Below are positions 38,710 to 52,069 of a stretch of 64,000 nucleotides of DNA, in pieces. Position numbers and translations under genes: made by a program. Location: contig JAREIK010018569.1 in assembly GCA_029783825.1 (NCBI GenBank), positions 1-64,000 on the forward strand, read 5' to 3'. Source of the DNA: Sapria himalayana. Its lineage: Eukaryota; Streptophyta; Magnoliopsida; Malpighiales; Rafflesiaceae. The notes beneath the pieces are model-generated. The model had not been told where the DNA came from, did no database searches, and saw only the letters and a program-made list of their open reading frames with translations. Numbering within the stretch: the stretch's first letter is position 1; each line of letters begins with the position of its first letter.

Positions 38710-41700
38710 TTAATTATTGGTATCCATATCATCCTCTAATAGATCTTATGACATTTCATCTGATTCGGATGGAAGTTCTAACTTATCTTCATATAGAAAA
38801 TGATCATCTTCAATTTCTATTAGGCCACCATTTAAGTTAGATAAGTTTTCAAGATCTTCATCTACATGCATAAGCTCAATATTATTTATGTCATCTTCTT
38901 GAAATGTTAGTGCAATAGCAAAGTTTGCACTTATTTGTTGAGATATTTATACTTCAAAATTTGATCAAGCTTTGATTTTGCAAATGACCCATCAGTCACT
39001 CTTATCATGAGATAAACTCGGATACGTACAATAATATACTAGAGTAGGTTGAACTACCATAATAAATGGCTCATATTAATTAAATCAACATTTATGGGTA
39101 ACATCCACTAGCTTATAATCCGAATGAATCTTTGTACCAATATTTTGTGTAGGATCAAAACACTCTCATTTTAATAATACAATCCTATTATTTTTCAGTC
39201 TAAGAATTAGCAACTCAATAACTTATGCTATTTCACCATAATAATCTATCTTATATACACTATAACTTGAGCCTTTAATGCATACACCACTATTAATAGT
39301 TGCTTTAGAAGAACCGTGCCTTTTTGTGTGAACTTTATATCCATTGACAAAATACCTAGGATAGGTTGTCACATATCTAAATGGGCATTTATTTAGATTC
39401 TGTGTGAATATGTTGGAATCTCTATTTGTAGGATCATTTGTCTATTTCATAAATTCAACAAATAATGTAAAAAAATATAAGATACTGAAAAATCAAATTA
39501 TTCAAAAAATTAAGGTTCAATAATTCTCATATTGTTCTTGAACCAATTCGCAAATTTTGTTTTTAGTATAGAATCGACCTCATGCGTAGGAATGGTTGGC
39601 TGCCAATGTTTTAGCTGCTCAACATTAACAATGCACAAATATAAATAGAGGGAGAACAATGGATATCAATTTTTAATTATTCCTATTCAAGACAAAATTA
39701 TCATATGATTAAACCGGTAACCATTTTATGTATACATGCTCAATATATGGTGCAACCTCCTCACTATTAAGTAAAATGTAGCTCCGAGTTACTTTGTACT
39801 CATCATCTATCATACATCTTTTCATTACTCTTCCAAATACTTTTCTAGGGTGTTTGAAGATATATAACTTGTGCTCTTCTACCATCACTTGACCTTCATC
39901 ATTCTGATACACATTTTGATTCTTTGTATTGACATAGTCCTCAAAATAATAAGAACAAAAAGATGATACTTCTACTACTAAATATGCATTGCAAATGGAA
40001 CCTTCAACTTTTGCCTTATTTGTAACATTTAATTTCAACTTACGAAGATACCTACAAACATTATGTTTGGTTTCAATTAAATAAATTACAATATTAATTT
40101 ATGATTGAAAGAATAAAACATAGCTACTTATATTTATTTATCTCTCAAAATGATACATCAGCCTATATTTCACTAGCCCAGCTATCCTTGCTTCATAAGC
40201 CAAATGGACCGACAAATGCTCCATGAGTCAAAAAAGCTTAGTTGGAATATCTAATAAGCTTAAAAAGAATGAGTAGTATGTCATTCTCCAGTCTCACCAT
40301 GTCATCTTTTTTGATTGTGGTTGTGGTTAGCTATTTGAAGAACAAATTATGTTTTGTAAGGACCTTCCAAACATTTAAGAAAAGTATTTCACACAAAATA
40401 ATTTGTATTAATCTTTACATAAATACATGATAGTCATGACTTTCTATTCCAAATAACTTAAGCTTGTTCATATCTACACATCTGCCCATATTTGACACAT
40501 ATCCATCAAGGAATTTCAAAATTTTAACCCATTATCATAATCTCTATTTTTCCTTCTTATCAAGTGTGTAACAAGCATTAGGATATTTTCTTGTAGCCTC
40601 ATTCTGTTTTGATTTAGGATGCTGAGAGTAATCAATCAACTCTTGTTTTTTATTTTAAAGTGTCCTTTGTTTTTCCATCTACATTCAAGACAGTGTTGAA
40701 AACAATATCAAAGAGATTTTTTTAATATGCATTACATCTAAGTTATGACGAATTAAATTGGACCTCTAATAGGGCAAGCCCCAAAAAATATTGTGTTTTC
40801 TCCAGCCAAATATTTTTCATATTGGTCCATTAGTTCTAGTAGTGTCAATTTAAGTTACTTTTTCAAACCCAAACTCTGAATCTCTGTCAATATATCATCT
40901 CTTGAACGAATAGTTGGTGGAACTAGCTTCACTATTTTATTTTTTCGAAATATAGTTCTATTTCTACTGAATGGATAATTTGAAGGTAGAAACTTATGAT
41001 AGTTATTAAACGATGACTGTTTACTACTAAATTTGAGAGTAAAAGCATCAGACTTGTCCATGCAATATGGGCCTACTAACCATCATGTAGTACTCCAACC
41101 CAATAATATTGAATATGTAGGAAAATCAGTTACCTTCTACATAAGGGCCTTTTTCATAATGAAAATTTGCTTCTTTGAGATGTAATATGTATTCATGCCA
41201 ACATTCCATAAATGATTTAACTCTACTATAAGAGACTGTAAGAAAATATCCAACATGTCTTTTGGATTTTTTGGCCCTGGAACCAATATTGACAGAAACA
41301 TATATTGCTTCCTCAAACACAACCATGGAGAAAAATTGTAAGGTGTCACTATCACTGGCCATGTAGTTTACTGTTGTCTAAACTGACCAAATGGCTGAAA
41401 ACTATTAGTGTAGAGACCCAATCTCCCATTATGACTTTCAACAGCAAAATTTTGATGTATATGATAAAAATGCTTCCAAGCAAGTGAATTTGATGGATGA
41501 CACATCACCCTTTATTCAATCTCATGCTCAGATAGTGAGATTGAATAAAAATATTTCTGCAATCAAGGAATTAAAAGGGAGTAATACAAATTCTTAAATG
41601 CAACTTTCATCATCTATCATATTTCTACAACACGAGATGCCTTCTTAAACTGAAGATGATCACAAATCTTATAGCTAATTAAATCCATATCACCACACCA

Positions 41701-42390
41701 ATATAACAAATATCCATTGAAAAAATAATCAAATTTTTCCACTGGTAAACCCATACCTCGTAGTAACTTATTAGTGCTGTAAAAATTATTAATTACCAAA
41801 TTATTATACAAAATAATCTCTTTCATTAGTTCTATCACCTAATCAAATAATTTCTCAGATATATGATTTTTAGACTTCATACTCAAAAGTTGAGCCACAT
41901 GTGATAATTGCAAATGTGTTTTACAACTAGGCCACAACATATTATCTACAGCTTTATGCATATCATAAAATATCCGAGTTTCAGAATCAGGTGGTTCATC
42001 TATATAATCTATATTGAAATCAGCACCAGAAGCTTCCTTGACCATTCTATGGTATGTGTTTGATGCTTTTTCACTATATACATAGGATTCAGAACTCTCA
42101 TTTTGGTCAATGTTCACAATCATTGTACTTTCTCCTTGATAAATCCAAACAAAATAATTTGGTACAAAGCCATATTTAGCCAGATGGTATCGAATAATAT
42201 TTACATCATGAAAAGACATATTCTGTCACTTGTGGCTATTACATGGACACTTAATTTTATTTCTGTCAATCCATCTCAATTCACTACAAGCAAAGTTGAA
42301 GAAATTTTCTAGCCCACTCAAATAATTTTTATTCAAAATTCTATTCATAAACCTTTTGTACATCCACTGATGATTTGAACTAATTTTCCT
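38710..42390 (-). pseudogene. tnpD: CACTA TNPD transposase (Transposase_21 with DUF4218 and DUF4216), decayed
   Basis: TNPD is the catalytic transposase of CACTA elements. Read leftward, the domain order is complete. First the transposase-associated N-terminal domain (RWIDRNKIKCPCNSHK, about 42225-42275, then IRYHLAKYGFVPNYFVW in 41839-42219). Then the tnp2 core: LLRGMGLPVEKFDYF in 41617-41838; MFLSILVPGPKNP and LNHLWNVGMNTY in 41137-41355; and CHRRFLP-like YHKFLPSNYPFSRNR in 40855-41061. Next come IFWGLPYQ..NLIRHNLDVMHI (40700-40800), KLKLFGIESHDYHVFM (about 40430-40480), the DUF4218 part (GSICNAYLVVEVSSF, 39709-40038) and DUF4216 (CPFRYVTTYPRYFVNGYKVHT, about 39320-39400, to 39000). It ends in an acidic tail with a stop at 38710. 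Many in-frame stops and frameshifts make it inactive. Confidence 0.9.
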
Positions 42391-42740
42391 TGTTATATTT
42401 ACAAAGAATTATATTCAATCATAATTCTAAATGAAACTTACAATGACTACAACTAATATTATTAATTAAATGAAATCACTTACAGATGAATATGCGAAGA
42501 TAAAATATCGTGAATATCTAAGCAATGTGTTTGTAGAATCTACATAAAGAAACAGAGAATTAATTAGCATGCTAAAGGTGAAAGGATATCATGCTATTGC
42601 TAGATGAAGGGAGCGTGTCTCTTCTAGTGCACCAATCAAAGCCACACAAAAACGTAAGAATAAGGAGTACACAAGAACCAAGTGTAATGATGATCAGTAC
42701 ATCTACATACATACTGCAATATATGTACATATAATACTGC
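42391..42740. other. interval between TNPD start and palindromic array
   Basis: No recognisable gene. The left edge of the nested CACTA piece that ends at 45108 should lie here. No CACTA terminus with a CAA flank is visible, so that side appears truncated. Confidence 0.45.
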
Positions 42741-44215
42741 AACATTATTTTGTACATGTATACTGAGTATATATGTACTTAGTATATCTATACATATAAT
42801 ATTATAGTATATATGTACATATACTATAGTAATATATGTAACTAGTAAAATTCTAGTAAATATGTACCTATATACAATAGTATTAAATATTTATCAAAAC
42901 ATAACTTTATTAATTTATTTATTTTGACTTGATTGACTAGTTTAAATTTCATACAGATATGGTACGCCATTGTTCCCCCTACGTAACTTTTATAAGCGAA
43001 TGGATTTTTTACTAGACATTACATGCCGCGATTAGGACAGCTTTGTTATAGCAGAAAGATGGTGACCAGAAAAACTGGGGGACAGAAAGCAATGTCAATT
43101 TAATGGATAGATTATATTTTATGTACTATGTGTATGTATATGTATTGAACTTTTATCTTGTACAATCTTATTGCAAATTTATTGTGCCTTGTGTTTCAAA
43201 GTTCGATGCAATTTCAAATAAACAAAGATGATTTTTGTAGCCCTAGTTAAGGTGTTTGTTCATTTTTTTTTCTTATTACAGAATATATAGTTGTTTGATG
43301 TTCATGCTCCATAATAGGTGTTTATGCTTTACTTTAATGTAAATACTTGTACATTTATACCTATATATATGTATATGTACATATATACTAGTATTCTACA
43401 TATACATATATACGGGTATATATGTACAAGTATTTACTAGTATATGTGTATATGTAAATACACACTATAGTATATGTACATATTTATATGTATATATAGA
43501 TGCTTAGTATATGTACATATATACACTAAAGTATATGTACATATACACTATAGTGTATATGTCCATACATACTACAGTTTATATGTATACACTAGTATAT
43601 ATGTACATATATACTGGTATATATGTACATGTATTTACTAGTATATATGTACATACTTATACATATACACTACAGTGTATATGTACATACATGTACTTAT
43701 ATATGTACACATATACTGTAGTGTAAATGTATACGCATATATGTACATATACATTGTAGTGTATATATACATATACTAAGTATATATATACATATAAATT
43801 CTTGTACATATATACAAGTATATATATTCATATACAAATATACTAGTGTATACATATACACTAAACTGTATATATATACACATATATATGTACATATATA
43901 TTGTAGTGTAAATGTACATATACTAAGTATATATGTACATATAAATACTTGTGTATATATATATACTAGTATATATGTACATGTACATATATACCAGTGT
44001 ATACATATACACTACAGTATATATGTACATATATATTGAGTATATATGTACATAGTATATATGTACATAGTATATATGTACATAGTATATATGTACATAT
44101 AATACTACAGTTTATATGTACATATATTGTAGTAATATATGTAACTAGTGAAATGCTAGTATATATGTACATCTATATACATTGTAGTATATACGTACAT
44201 CTATATTGTAGTATT
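42740..44215. repeat. palindromic TATATGTACATATA array (long version)
   Basis: Dozens of self-complementary TATATGTACATATA-type cores joined by spacers such as CTAGTA, CTACAGTG or TTGTAGTG. A pure 15-bp tandem run (GTACATAGTATATAT, four copies) lies at 44037-44098. A unique segment with a TTTATCAAAACATA start (42890-43330) interrupts it. Frames such as 43511-43726 and 43997-44263 are artefacts. Single strands could fold into hairpins. Confidence 0.88.
42830..43210. repeat. first copy of a ~1.3-kb spaced duplication
   Basis: AGTAATATATGTAACTAGT, then TTTATCAAAACATA, TTTTGACTTGATTGACTAGTT, ATATGGTACGCCATTGTTCCCC, TTTTTTACTAGACAT and GATGGTGACCAG are all repeated in the same order from 44132. 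The start-to-start distance is about 1.3 kb. Confidence 0.85.
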
Positions 44216-44510
44216 ATATATTTATCAAAACATATCTTTATTTATTTATTTATTTTGATTTGATTGGCTTGTTAAAATTTCATACAAATATGGTACCACA
44301 TTATTCCCCGTACGAAGCTTTTAAAAGTAAAGAGATTTTTTACTAGACATGATGCACCGTGACACTGACATCTTTGTCGCAGTAGAAATATGGTGATCAG
44401 AGGAGATGAGGAAGAGAAAGCAACATCAATGCACAGATATATTATACTTTATGCACTATCGATAGATAAATTGATGAATATGATGTAATAAAATTTTGTT
44501 ATGTTTTTGT
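44132..44510. repeat. second copy of the ~1.3-kb spaced duplication
   Basis: Matches 42830-43210 with moderate divergence and runs on into the type 2 end. This copy, not the first, is continuous with sequence shared with element A, so it is probably the original. Confidence 0.85.
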
Positions 44511-45108
44511 TGAATTATGTAAAATATTGAATCATAATAATTTTTTAAATGATTTTGTTATATATTAATTATATATTATCATGTATAGTTTATGTTTTAA
44601 TTCAATTTTATATAAAAATATTAAATTATTCAATTAAATAATTTGAAAAAAAAAATAAAATTCTGAAAATAGTTTTGGAATGAAAATAGCTAGGGAATTT
44701 TCCCTTACAAATTTAGCTAGAGATTTTTCCCTTACTATTTTAGATAGAGAAATTATTATTTTAGTTAGGGATTTTTCCATTGCTAAATTTATTTTGCTAG
44801 GGACTATTTTCCTTACTAATTTTTAGTGTCGAGCACTTTATATTGGGAAAGCTTCCATTATTATATCCATTTAGCGATGGTAACTCTAGCTTATTAATTT
44901 AGCTAGGGAAATTATTATTTTAGCGAGGAATATTTCTGTTTCTAAATTTTTTTAGCAACGGACTCTTTCCTTCGCTAATTATTAGCAACGAGCACTTTGG
45001 ATTGGAAAAGCTTCCATCGTTAATCCGTTGCTATATCCCATATAGTGATAGAAAATCTCCATTTAACTAAGGAATTATCCCATGCTATTTGAGATTTTTC
45101 TTGTAGTG

Positions 45109-48050
45109 CAAGAAAGGGACTCAAAAAACAAAAGATTTGCAAGTGTGAAGGAGTAAGCTTCTAACTTCTCAATGAAGATCAAAAATCAAAATTTTAACTA
45201 TGATACATCTTAATCTTTGAATATAAAAATAAATAAGACAGAAAAAATAAATGAAATGAAGATCCAATTCCAAGAACTTTTGGTAAATCAATTAATGAAG
45301 AATTCAGACATGAACAATAACAAATATGGACTAGAAAGCATATCATATAGAGTAATAAATTAGAAAACATAGATGTGAAGAAGCCTACAATTACAAATTC
45401 CTAGCATTACAAATATGGGCTGATTACAGATATGAATGATTACAGATGAATAATTAACAGACATTAACATTAACATATTTTCTGGAAAACTACAATCAAA
45501 ATACAATTTGCTAAAGTAAACTAACTAAGCTAAGAAGAATGAGAATTAAACAAAACTAGTTGACTACAGTGCTCTTAGTAATCCAGTCACATCCTACATT
45601 AAGTTTACTAACAAGATAGAGATTAGAAATGAATGAATATAATCTGGTAATACTAAAGCTTTATATTATATGGACACATGACTGAAATACAAAGAGTAAA
45701 GCCAAAGAAATGCATAAATAAATAGTTAATTAAAGTAGCAGCCTAAGGACACACAATCTTATGAACTAAAGACCTGCCAAAAAAAATAGCAGTGAAATAG
45801 AAATTTATCCTAATATTTAAGTAATTTACTTAAAGATTATTTACATACACATCAATTCAAATTTAAAGGATAAGAAATGTGACAGCTTATTAATTTATCA
45901 AAAATTATAGATATGACTATCACTTATATACTTTTCCAATTAGATATATAATTGAGAAATTAATTTTTTGTATTGAAATGCCAAATTTCATTTTCTATGA
46001 TGGTTGTTAGCTCACATAATATGAAATTTCCAATCTAATCTTTTATTAGCAATATAGTCACATAAAAGAATTATTTTATCAAAGAAAATATTAAAGAAAA
46101 TCTACATTTTGGCAAGTGCATCTCAAGAGGGCTATTTTTCATAATGCCCAAATAGTCAATGAGCAAATAAACCAAATGGGCACATCACTTATTTTAAAAT
46201 ATTATAAAACAGGTTAATTAATTTCATCAAACAATAACATGGCTATAATTGAAAAAAATTATAAAATCATTTAATATACTCATATTATAATGTTACACCA
46301 AAACAAAACATTGCAGATATATAAACGACAAAAAATACAATGATACACATAAATTCAAACAAAAAACTATAAATACATATCTATGTGTGTGTGTGTGTGT
46401 CATATATCAAGAGTATCATCAAATGCACACAAATATTTATTAATATATGCTAAATCTAAAATAGCTGAAAAGAAAAAAAATAAAAGGAAAACATATGCTA
46501 TATCAAGAGTATCATATATTAAGAGTTTCATATTATGCATTAATGATAATTTTTGATTTTTGTTTATCATTATTTTTTTATTGCTAATTGTTCAATTTAA
46601 CAAAATTTATACTACTAGAATAACATTAAAAATAAAATATCACACCAATATTAAAGATATTTCTTCATTTGGAGATTTAGATCCAATAAACAATTTTAAT
46701 TAAAAAACTTTTCTTTGATATATTGATTCTCTGTAATAATCTCAGAATCAACATTAGATCATAGTCAAAAATTTGAAAGTCATTTTTAAATGACATGTTT
46801 CATCTTGTTTGCTTTTTTTTCATTTAGTTCTACGCTATTATTTTTGATAATTTCTAATTTTTTGTATGTGTGACAAAGAAATTGGCATGTTTTTTGTGTA
46901 CAGAAGCATATTAGAGCACATGTTTCATTGTAAACAATAAATAATGTGCATGTAAAGCAAACATAGATTGAACTATATAAGCAACTTAACATGCACCATA
47001 TGTCTATTACTTTGGTTATATATACTATATGCACATTTTTTTAAAACAAAAGGGTTTACTCTATTACTAATCAAATTATCTATCATATTACTCATGTGAA
47101 CATTATATAATGATGGAATAATTACTTTTTATAAATATATACACGAAATATGTCACCATGCATGGCCAGTGTGCTTTGGGAATGCATGGTATCTAAGAAA
47201 ACACATTGAGAAAATTCTATACAATGTTTGTTCCCCTGCTTACAATAATGTATAGTCTAACATGGGTTCTTAGTCTTCTACACCCCTCATTTCTCCATCA
47301 AGTGTGATATGATCCTACATGCCAATATTAGATAGATATAATAAAGACTTAGTGCAGTGAATTTTTTTCAATAGTACTATTAAACACAAATTAATATTGG
47401 GCCAATTAAATTAATGGAAGCATTTACAATCATAATAGAATAGAATAACTATGGAATTTATTGGGTACGTAATTAAAGACCAAAAAATATGATTTATTAA
47501 GAAAAAAAAAACTAAATAGAATTAATTCATAAATATCCACCAACAAAAATTACAACCTCAACAAACTATCAACATTAGCAATGACAGCAAAATTAAAGGT
47601 TATGATTAAGTTTTACCTTCTTCTTTGAGAAAAATTTAAGAGTTTCACACTATAACCATAGAAACCTATCTAGTAGATAAATTTCCACATATTCTTCATA
47701 TTCATCGTCTCTACAAGACAAAAATTTTAAAATATAAACAACCAAAAATTAAAATATAAGATATTATTTTAATTTAAAAAATTACAGTACCTTGCTCTTC
47801 TTCTCCTCTTGTTATTATTTTATTCATCCTCTTTTACTATTCTTCGAATTTTAGAGCTAGCATACTTTTTGGTTGATTTGAAATCCATAAAACTTAATAA
47901 AAATAATCATTAAAAGAAAAAATGTTCATACTACCAATTTATCATTAATACACAAGAACTCAGCAAAAAAACACCCTTTAGCTTACTACCGATTTTAAAT
48001 TTGCAAAACTCATTTTTAATTTCTCATTAAATTATAATGATGATCAACAA
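45109..48050. other. interior of element B, no gene recognised
   Basis: AT-rich sequence with short TG and TA runs (46385-46400). The one frame of note (46786-47034, - strand) has no recognisable features. A - strand stretch at 47795-47890 (STKKYASSKIRRIVKEDE) with a neighbouring GT donor looks exon-like but is unassigned. Confidence 0.4.
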
Positions 48051-48070
48051 AAAAAACACGCAGGGAGAGT

Positions 48071-48160
48071 GAGAGATGTTCTTTGTTTGATCGGGTTCTT
48101 TGAAATAGCTGCGATGACTATGTGTTTTGAGAGATGTTCTTTGTTTGATACGGTTCTTGG
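48071..48160 (+). repeat. short direct repeat
   Basis: GAGAGATGTTCTTTGTTTGAT occurs at 48071 and 48129, followed by similar GGTTCTT, 58 bp apart. One of the few GC-richer places in this interval. Confidence 0.75.
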
Positions 48161-51100
48161 AAACAATATTGGAATGGAAGTGTGTTCTAATAGTCGAAGG
48201 TTTTTCAAGATGTGAACTGACCTAATTACGTAGAGATGGCCAGATGGGGGAAAGATGGGTTAGAGATAAAAAATATTAGAAAACAAAATTATATTATATT
48301 TAACCATTAATTATATTATTTAATAAATAAATAAATTTATGGTTAATAGTATATGAAATTTTTATGGTTATTTTTTATAATATTATTTATAAATTAATTA
48401 AATAAATTTCAGAAATAAAAAAAATAATTTATGGTTATGACAATGGAGAAAATAAATAATAATACTAATAACCATGAACATTATTAATTGGTAATTAAAT
48501 TTTCATATTATTTCATTTATTAAAAAATATATTATTTCATATAACCATTGATAAATTGTATAAATATATAATCATACAAAAATTATAACATCTCAATTAA
48601 ACAAAAAATAAATAACCAAGTAAATAATGAATAAGTAACATATCAATAATATTCAAATAACTAATAATATATCTGACCATAAAAATAAAAATATATAATA
48701 TTAACATTATCCAAAAAAATAAAATTAAAAATTAATTACTTAAAAATATAACTTAAAAAAAACACTACACATAAATCGAAAAATAAAAAAAAAATAACAA
48801 AAAGCAACCAAATTTCAACTTGTATATTTTTAATAACAAATTATTTTAGATAATTTTTTAGTAGCTATTTCAATATTTTTAAAAAACGAGAACAAAATAT
48901 TATGCAAATAAAATTTTTTATACAATGATTATTAACTTCTGAATTAATAATCGTACATCTAAGTAAAAAAAAGAGTTATGAAAACTATAATACATAACAA
49001 ATGAGAAGTATCAACAACAAAATTTAAAAAAAGATTTGTTTACTTCTTTAAAGTAAACACCACGATAGAGGAGCTCTATAATGACTCCTAAATGACAATG
49101 ATAATTGAATTATCTCCCTCAATACCCAATAATACTATCGGCTTCATTCATAGATAAAACTACTAATATTCCTCTATGATATATCATTTTTTCATATCAT
49201 ATATACATTATAGAGATAATCTCTTGTGCATGCATAAAAGCATCATATTGCACATCACTATTCTCTCAGTTGCACATTTATATTAATGTATAAACTTTTA
49301 TATATAATGGCATATGATTATATAAATGTTTAAGTGAATAGTTATAATGCCGTGTTTACAATATTTTTATAAATATTACACACACACACATACATATCTA
49401 ACACTTTTATAAATAATATATAGTTTATATATCACATTTATATAAACATTATAAATATTATATATTTATATAAAAATTTATATGTTATATAAATGTTTAT
49501 AAATATGTATAAACATTTTATATATTATATAAATGTTATATAAACAATTATATAAATGGATAATATTATGTAAATATTGTATAAATATTTCTAAACATCA
49601 ACACATATGTATAAATATTTATATATAACTTTATATGTTTATATAAACATATTAATGTTTATATATAATGCTATATGTTTATATATATTAAAGTATACAC
49701 ATTTATATATAATGTCATAAGATTATATAAATATATAAATATTAATATATAATGTTATGTGTTTTTAATATTTATATAAATATTATATTGTTACAAATTG
49801 AGCATACTATTTTCCTAAACAATATACCTTTCATGCTATAGTGTTTTTGAAAATATATTTTTTTGTTTTTATTTTTTTATTTTTTTTCAAATCATGAAAT
49901 ATACAGGAAGAATAAAACTATTTTTTGAGTTAACAAGAAAGTAGAAATCTTTTATTTTGATATATTTTTTAATATGAATATTTACTTATTTAGGTAATTT
50001 TTTTAAAAAAATATTATTTTAATGCACCATAACAGAATTTTCCTTACATCTAATAACATATAACAACAATATCAAAATATTTTCAAACAATATTAAACTA
50101 GCAAAAAAGAGTTTACTAATCAGTATCACCATGAGTAACTCATATTTTATATTTATTTTAGGATGGTTTATTTTACATGGAAAAAATTAATTTTTTCTTA
50201 AATTTTATCAAAATTAAGGAGGTTATAAAAAAACATGAACAATATCAAATTTAATGAATTTGATTTTATCACTATTATACAATAAACACAAACAGAACAC
50301 TCATGTGTTTTAATTCTTATTTATTTGTTAGCATGGACTTGTAATTTATTTTAATTTGAACTGTTAATTGGAAGTAAATTTTAATATCTTATAATTTGGA
50401 CAGTTAATTGGGTGTAAATTTTAATTTTTTATTATTTGACTATTAATTATAATTTATTTTATTTTGAAAATTTAAATTAATTTAGAATTTACTGTATTTT
50501 TTGTAAAGTTTTCAAATAGCAAATTAAATGATTTGTAAAGCATGAGAAACAAGCTTTAGTATAGCATCATATTGCACATCAATATTCTCTCAGTTACACA
50601 TATATTTATTTAAATGTTTGAAAGAATAGCAAAACTCAACAATTCTTTCACTAATTATGAATATTCTTGATTATATGAGTATTCTAATTTGAGTTGGATA
50701 TAAGTTTTAAGCATATGATTAATAATTTTTATAATTTTTAAAATATAATTTTTAGATTTTATCTCTTGATAAAATAAAAATTTATTATATTTTAACATTA
50801 CACAAAGTCAACTTGATAATTCAAGTAGTACAACCTGAGTTGGTATTCACTTGCAAACTAGGCAACAAAGATCTAGGTTGAGTATTTTTGGCCTTACTAA
50901 ATCAATGTGAGCAACCAAACTCTCTGAGATATTCGTTTTGCCTTACTTAATTGCTAATTAAACAAATAAATATTTTGGCTTAAACCAAAATAGCATTTCT
51001 AACACAAGCACAATAATTAGTCAAAACTTCTATCACTTGTAAACTCTTATGAATCATAGACCAGAAATTATATGATTTGCTTTTAATTAAATTGTTCATA

Positions 51101-51380
51101 AATAAATAAAACATATTGTGTTAAATGATAATTTAAACAATAAGATTTAAGATAATACTGACATTTCATCCATTGCATTATTTGTGATCAGCTAGCATTC
51201 ATAAAAATTTTATATAAAACTAATATCAATTTTTTCTAAAGTAAGCTTGGTATTTATGATGTATGTATGCCAACTTTAATGGAAGTTGAGGTATTAAATT
51301 GTTTTTCATGGTGTATCGTCTTGTACTTAAAAGTTCATAAACCTATTTCTAATTTTTAAATATCTATAACCTAATTTATG
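48161..51380. other. AT-rich interval with low-complexity repeats
   Basis: Contains dense TATATAAATGTTTATA-type repeats (49290-49790) and tandem phrases around GTTAATTGG..GTAAATTTTAAT (50360-50440). A 39-bp direct repeat (49239-49277 and 50563-50601, three mismatches) lies 1324 bp apart. No protein-coding feature recognised. Confidence 0.5.
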
Positions 51381-52069
51381 GAGTTTTGTATGGAAATAAT
51401 GCATTTTAAATATAAAATATAAAATATAATGCTGGTTTGAAAAATATTACCAACTTAGTGTGTCTGGAAACATCATGGCAATGGCCATCATTCACAATGA
51501 TGGTCATTGCCACGTTATTAAATTTTAAAAAGTAGAGGCCAACATTGTGAATGGCAGCTAATGAATTTTATAATTTTCAAATGACTCCATTGGGAATGAC
51601 AGCTATTTAATTAAACCAATGGTCGTCATTCACAATGCCAACATTTGAATTTTAAAAATTTTCAAATGCTATCGTTAGGAACGATGACTATTTAATTAAA
51701 CCAATGGCCATCATTCTCAATGACAAATATTAAATTTTAAAAATTTTCATATGTGAGTGGTGAATTTGAAGTTGGGTAAGTTTTTAATTCTAAATCTGAA
51801 TTGTAAAAGGCTGCAAAGATTTACTCAATATGAGTACACAATGAGTTTGTTGTAGTTGCCTCAAAAAAATTACTAGTTTTAAGATGTGAGAAGGCCAAAG
51901 TATATCAATATCAATAAAAGTTGCATGCCACGGTTGTTAAACCGTGGCATATAGAATCTATAATTATGTAAATCTGTGTTTAAACTAAGACCATCATCAA
52001 CTAGAGTCAAAGTTAGTTGCTACTCATATAGAATCTATAATTATGGCACAATTTATATTGTCCCCTGCT

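Larger units (their letters stand above)
42700..45108 (+). mobile_element. nested CACTA element remnant, right end only
   Basis: The right terminus is TTTTTCTTGTAGTG (inverse CACTACAAGAAAAA, the classic plant CACTA terminus). It is preceded by a long type 2 subterminal array (44680-45108) and the palindromic array also found in element A. The base triplet after it is CAA; no left end with CAA was found. It lies opposite to element B, within B's interior, so it is best read as a separate, truncated insertion or the product of a rearrangement between related elements. Confidence 0.7.

Noticed and set aside
34655..45108. A single CACTA element ending at 45108
   Set aside because: Both ends are type 2, the flanking triplets (TAT and CAA) differ, and the TNPD orientation needs a type 1 end on the right, which is at 57344.
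49239..50601. LTR retrotransposon bounded by the 39-bp direct repeats
   Set aside because: The repeats are far too short, have no TG..CA ends, and no gag-pol, primer-binding site or polypurine tract lies between them.
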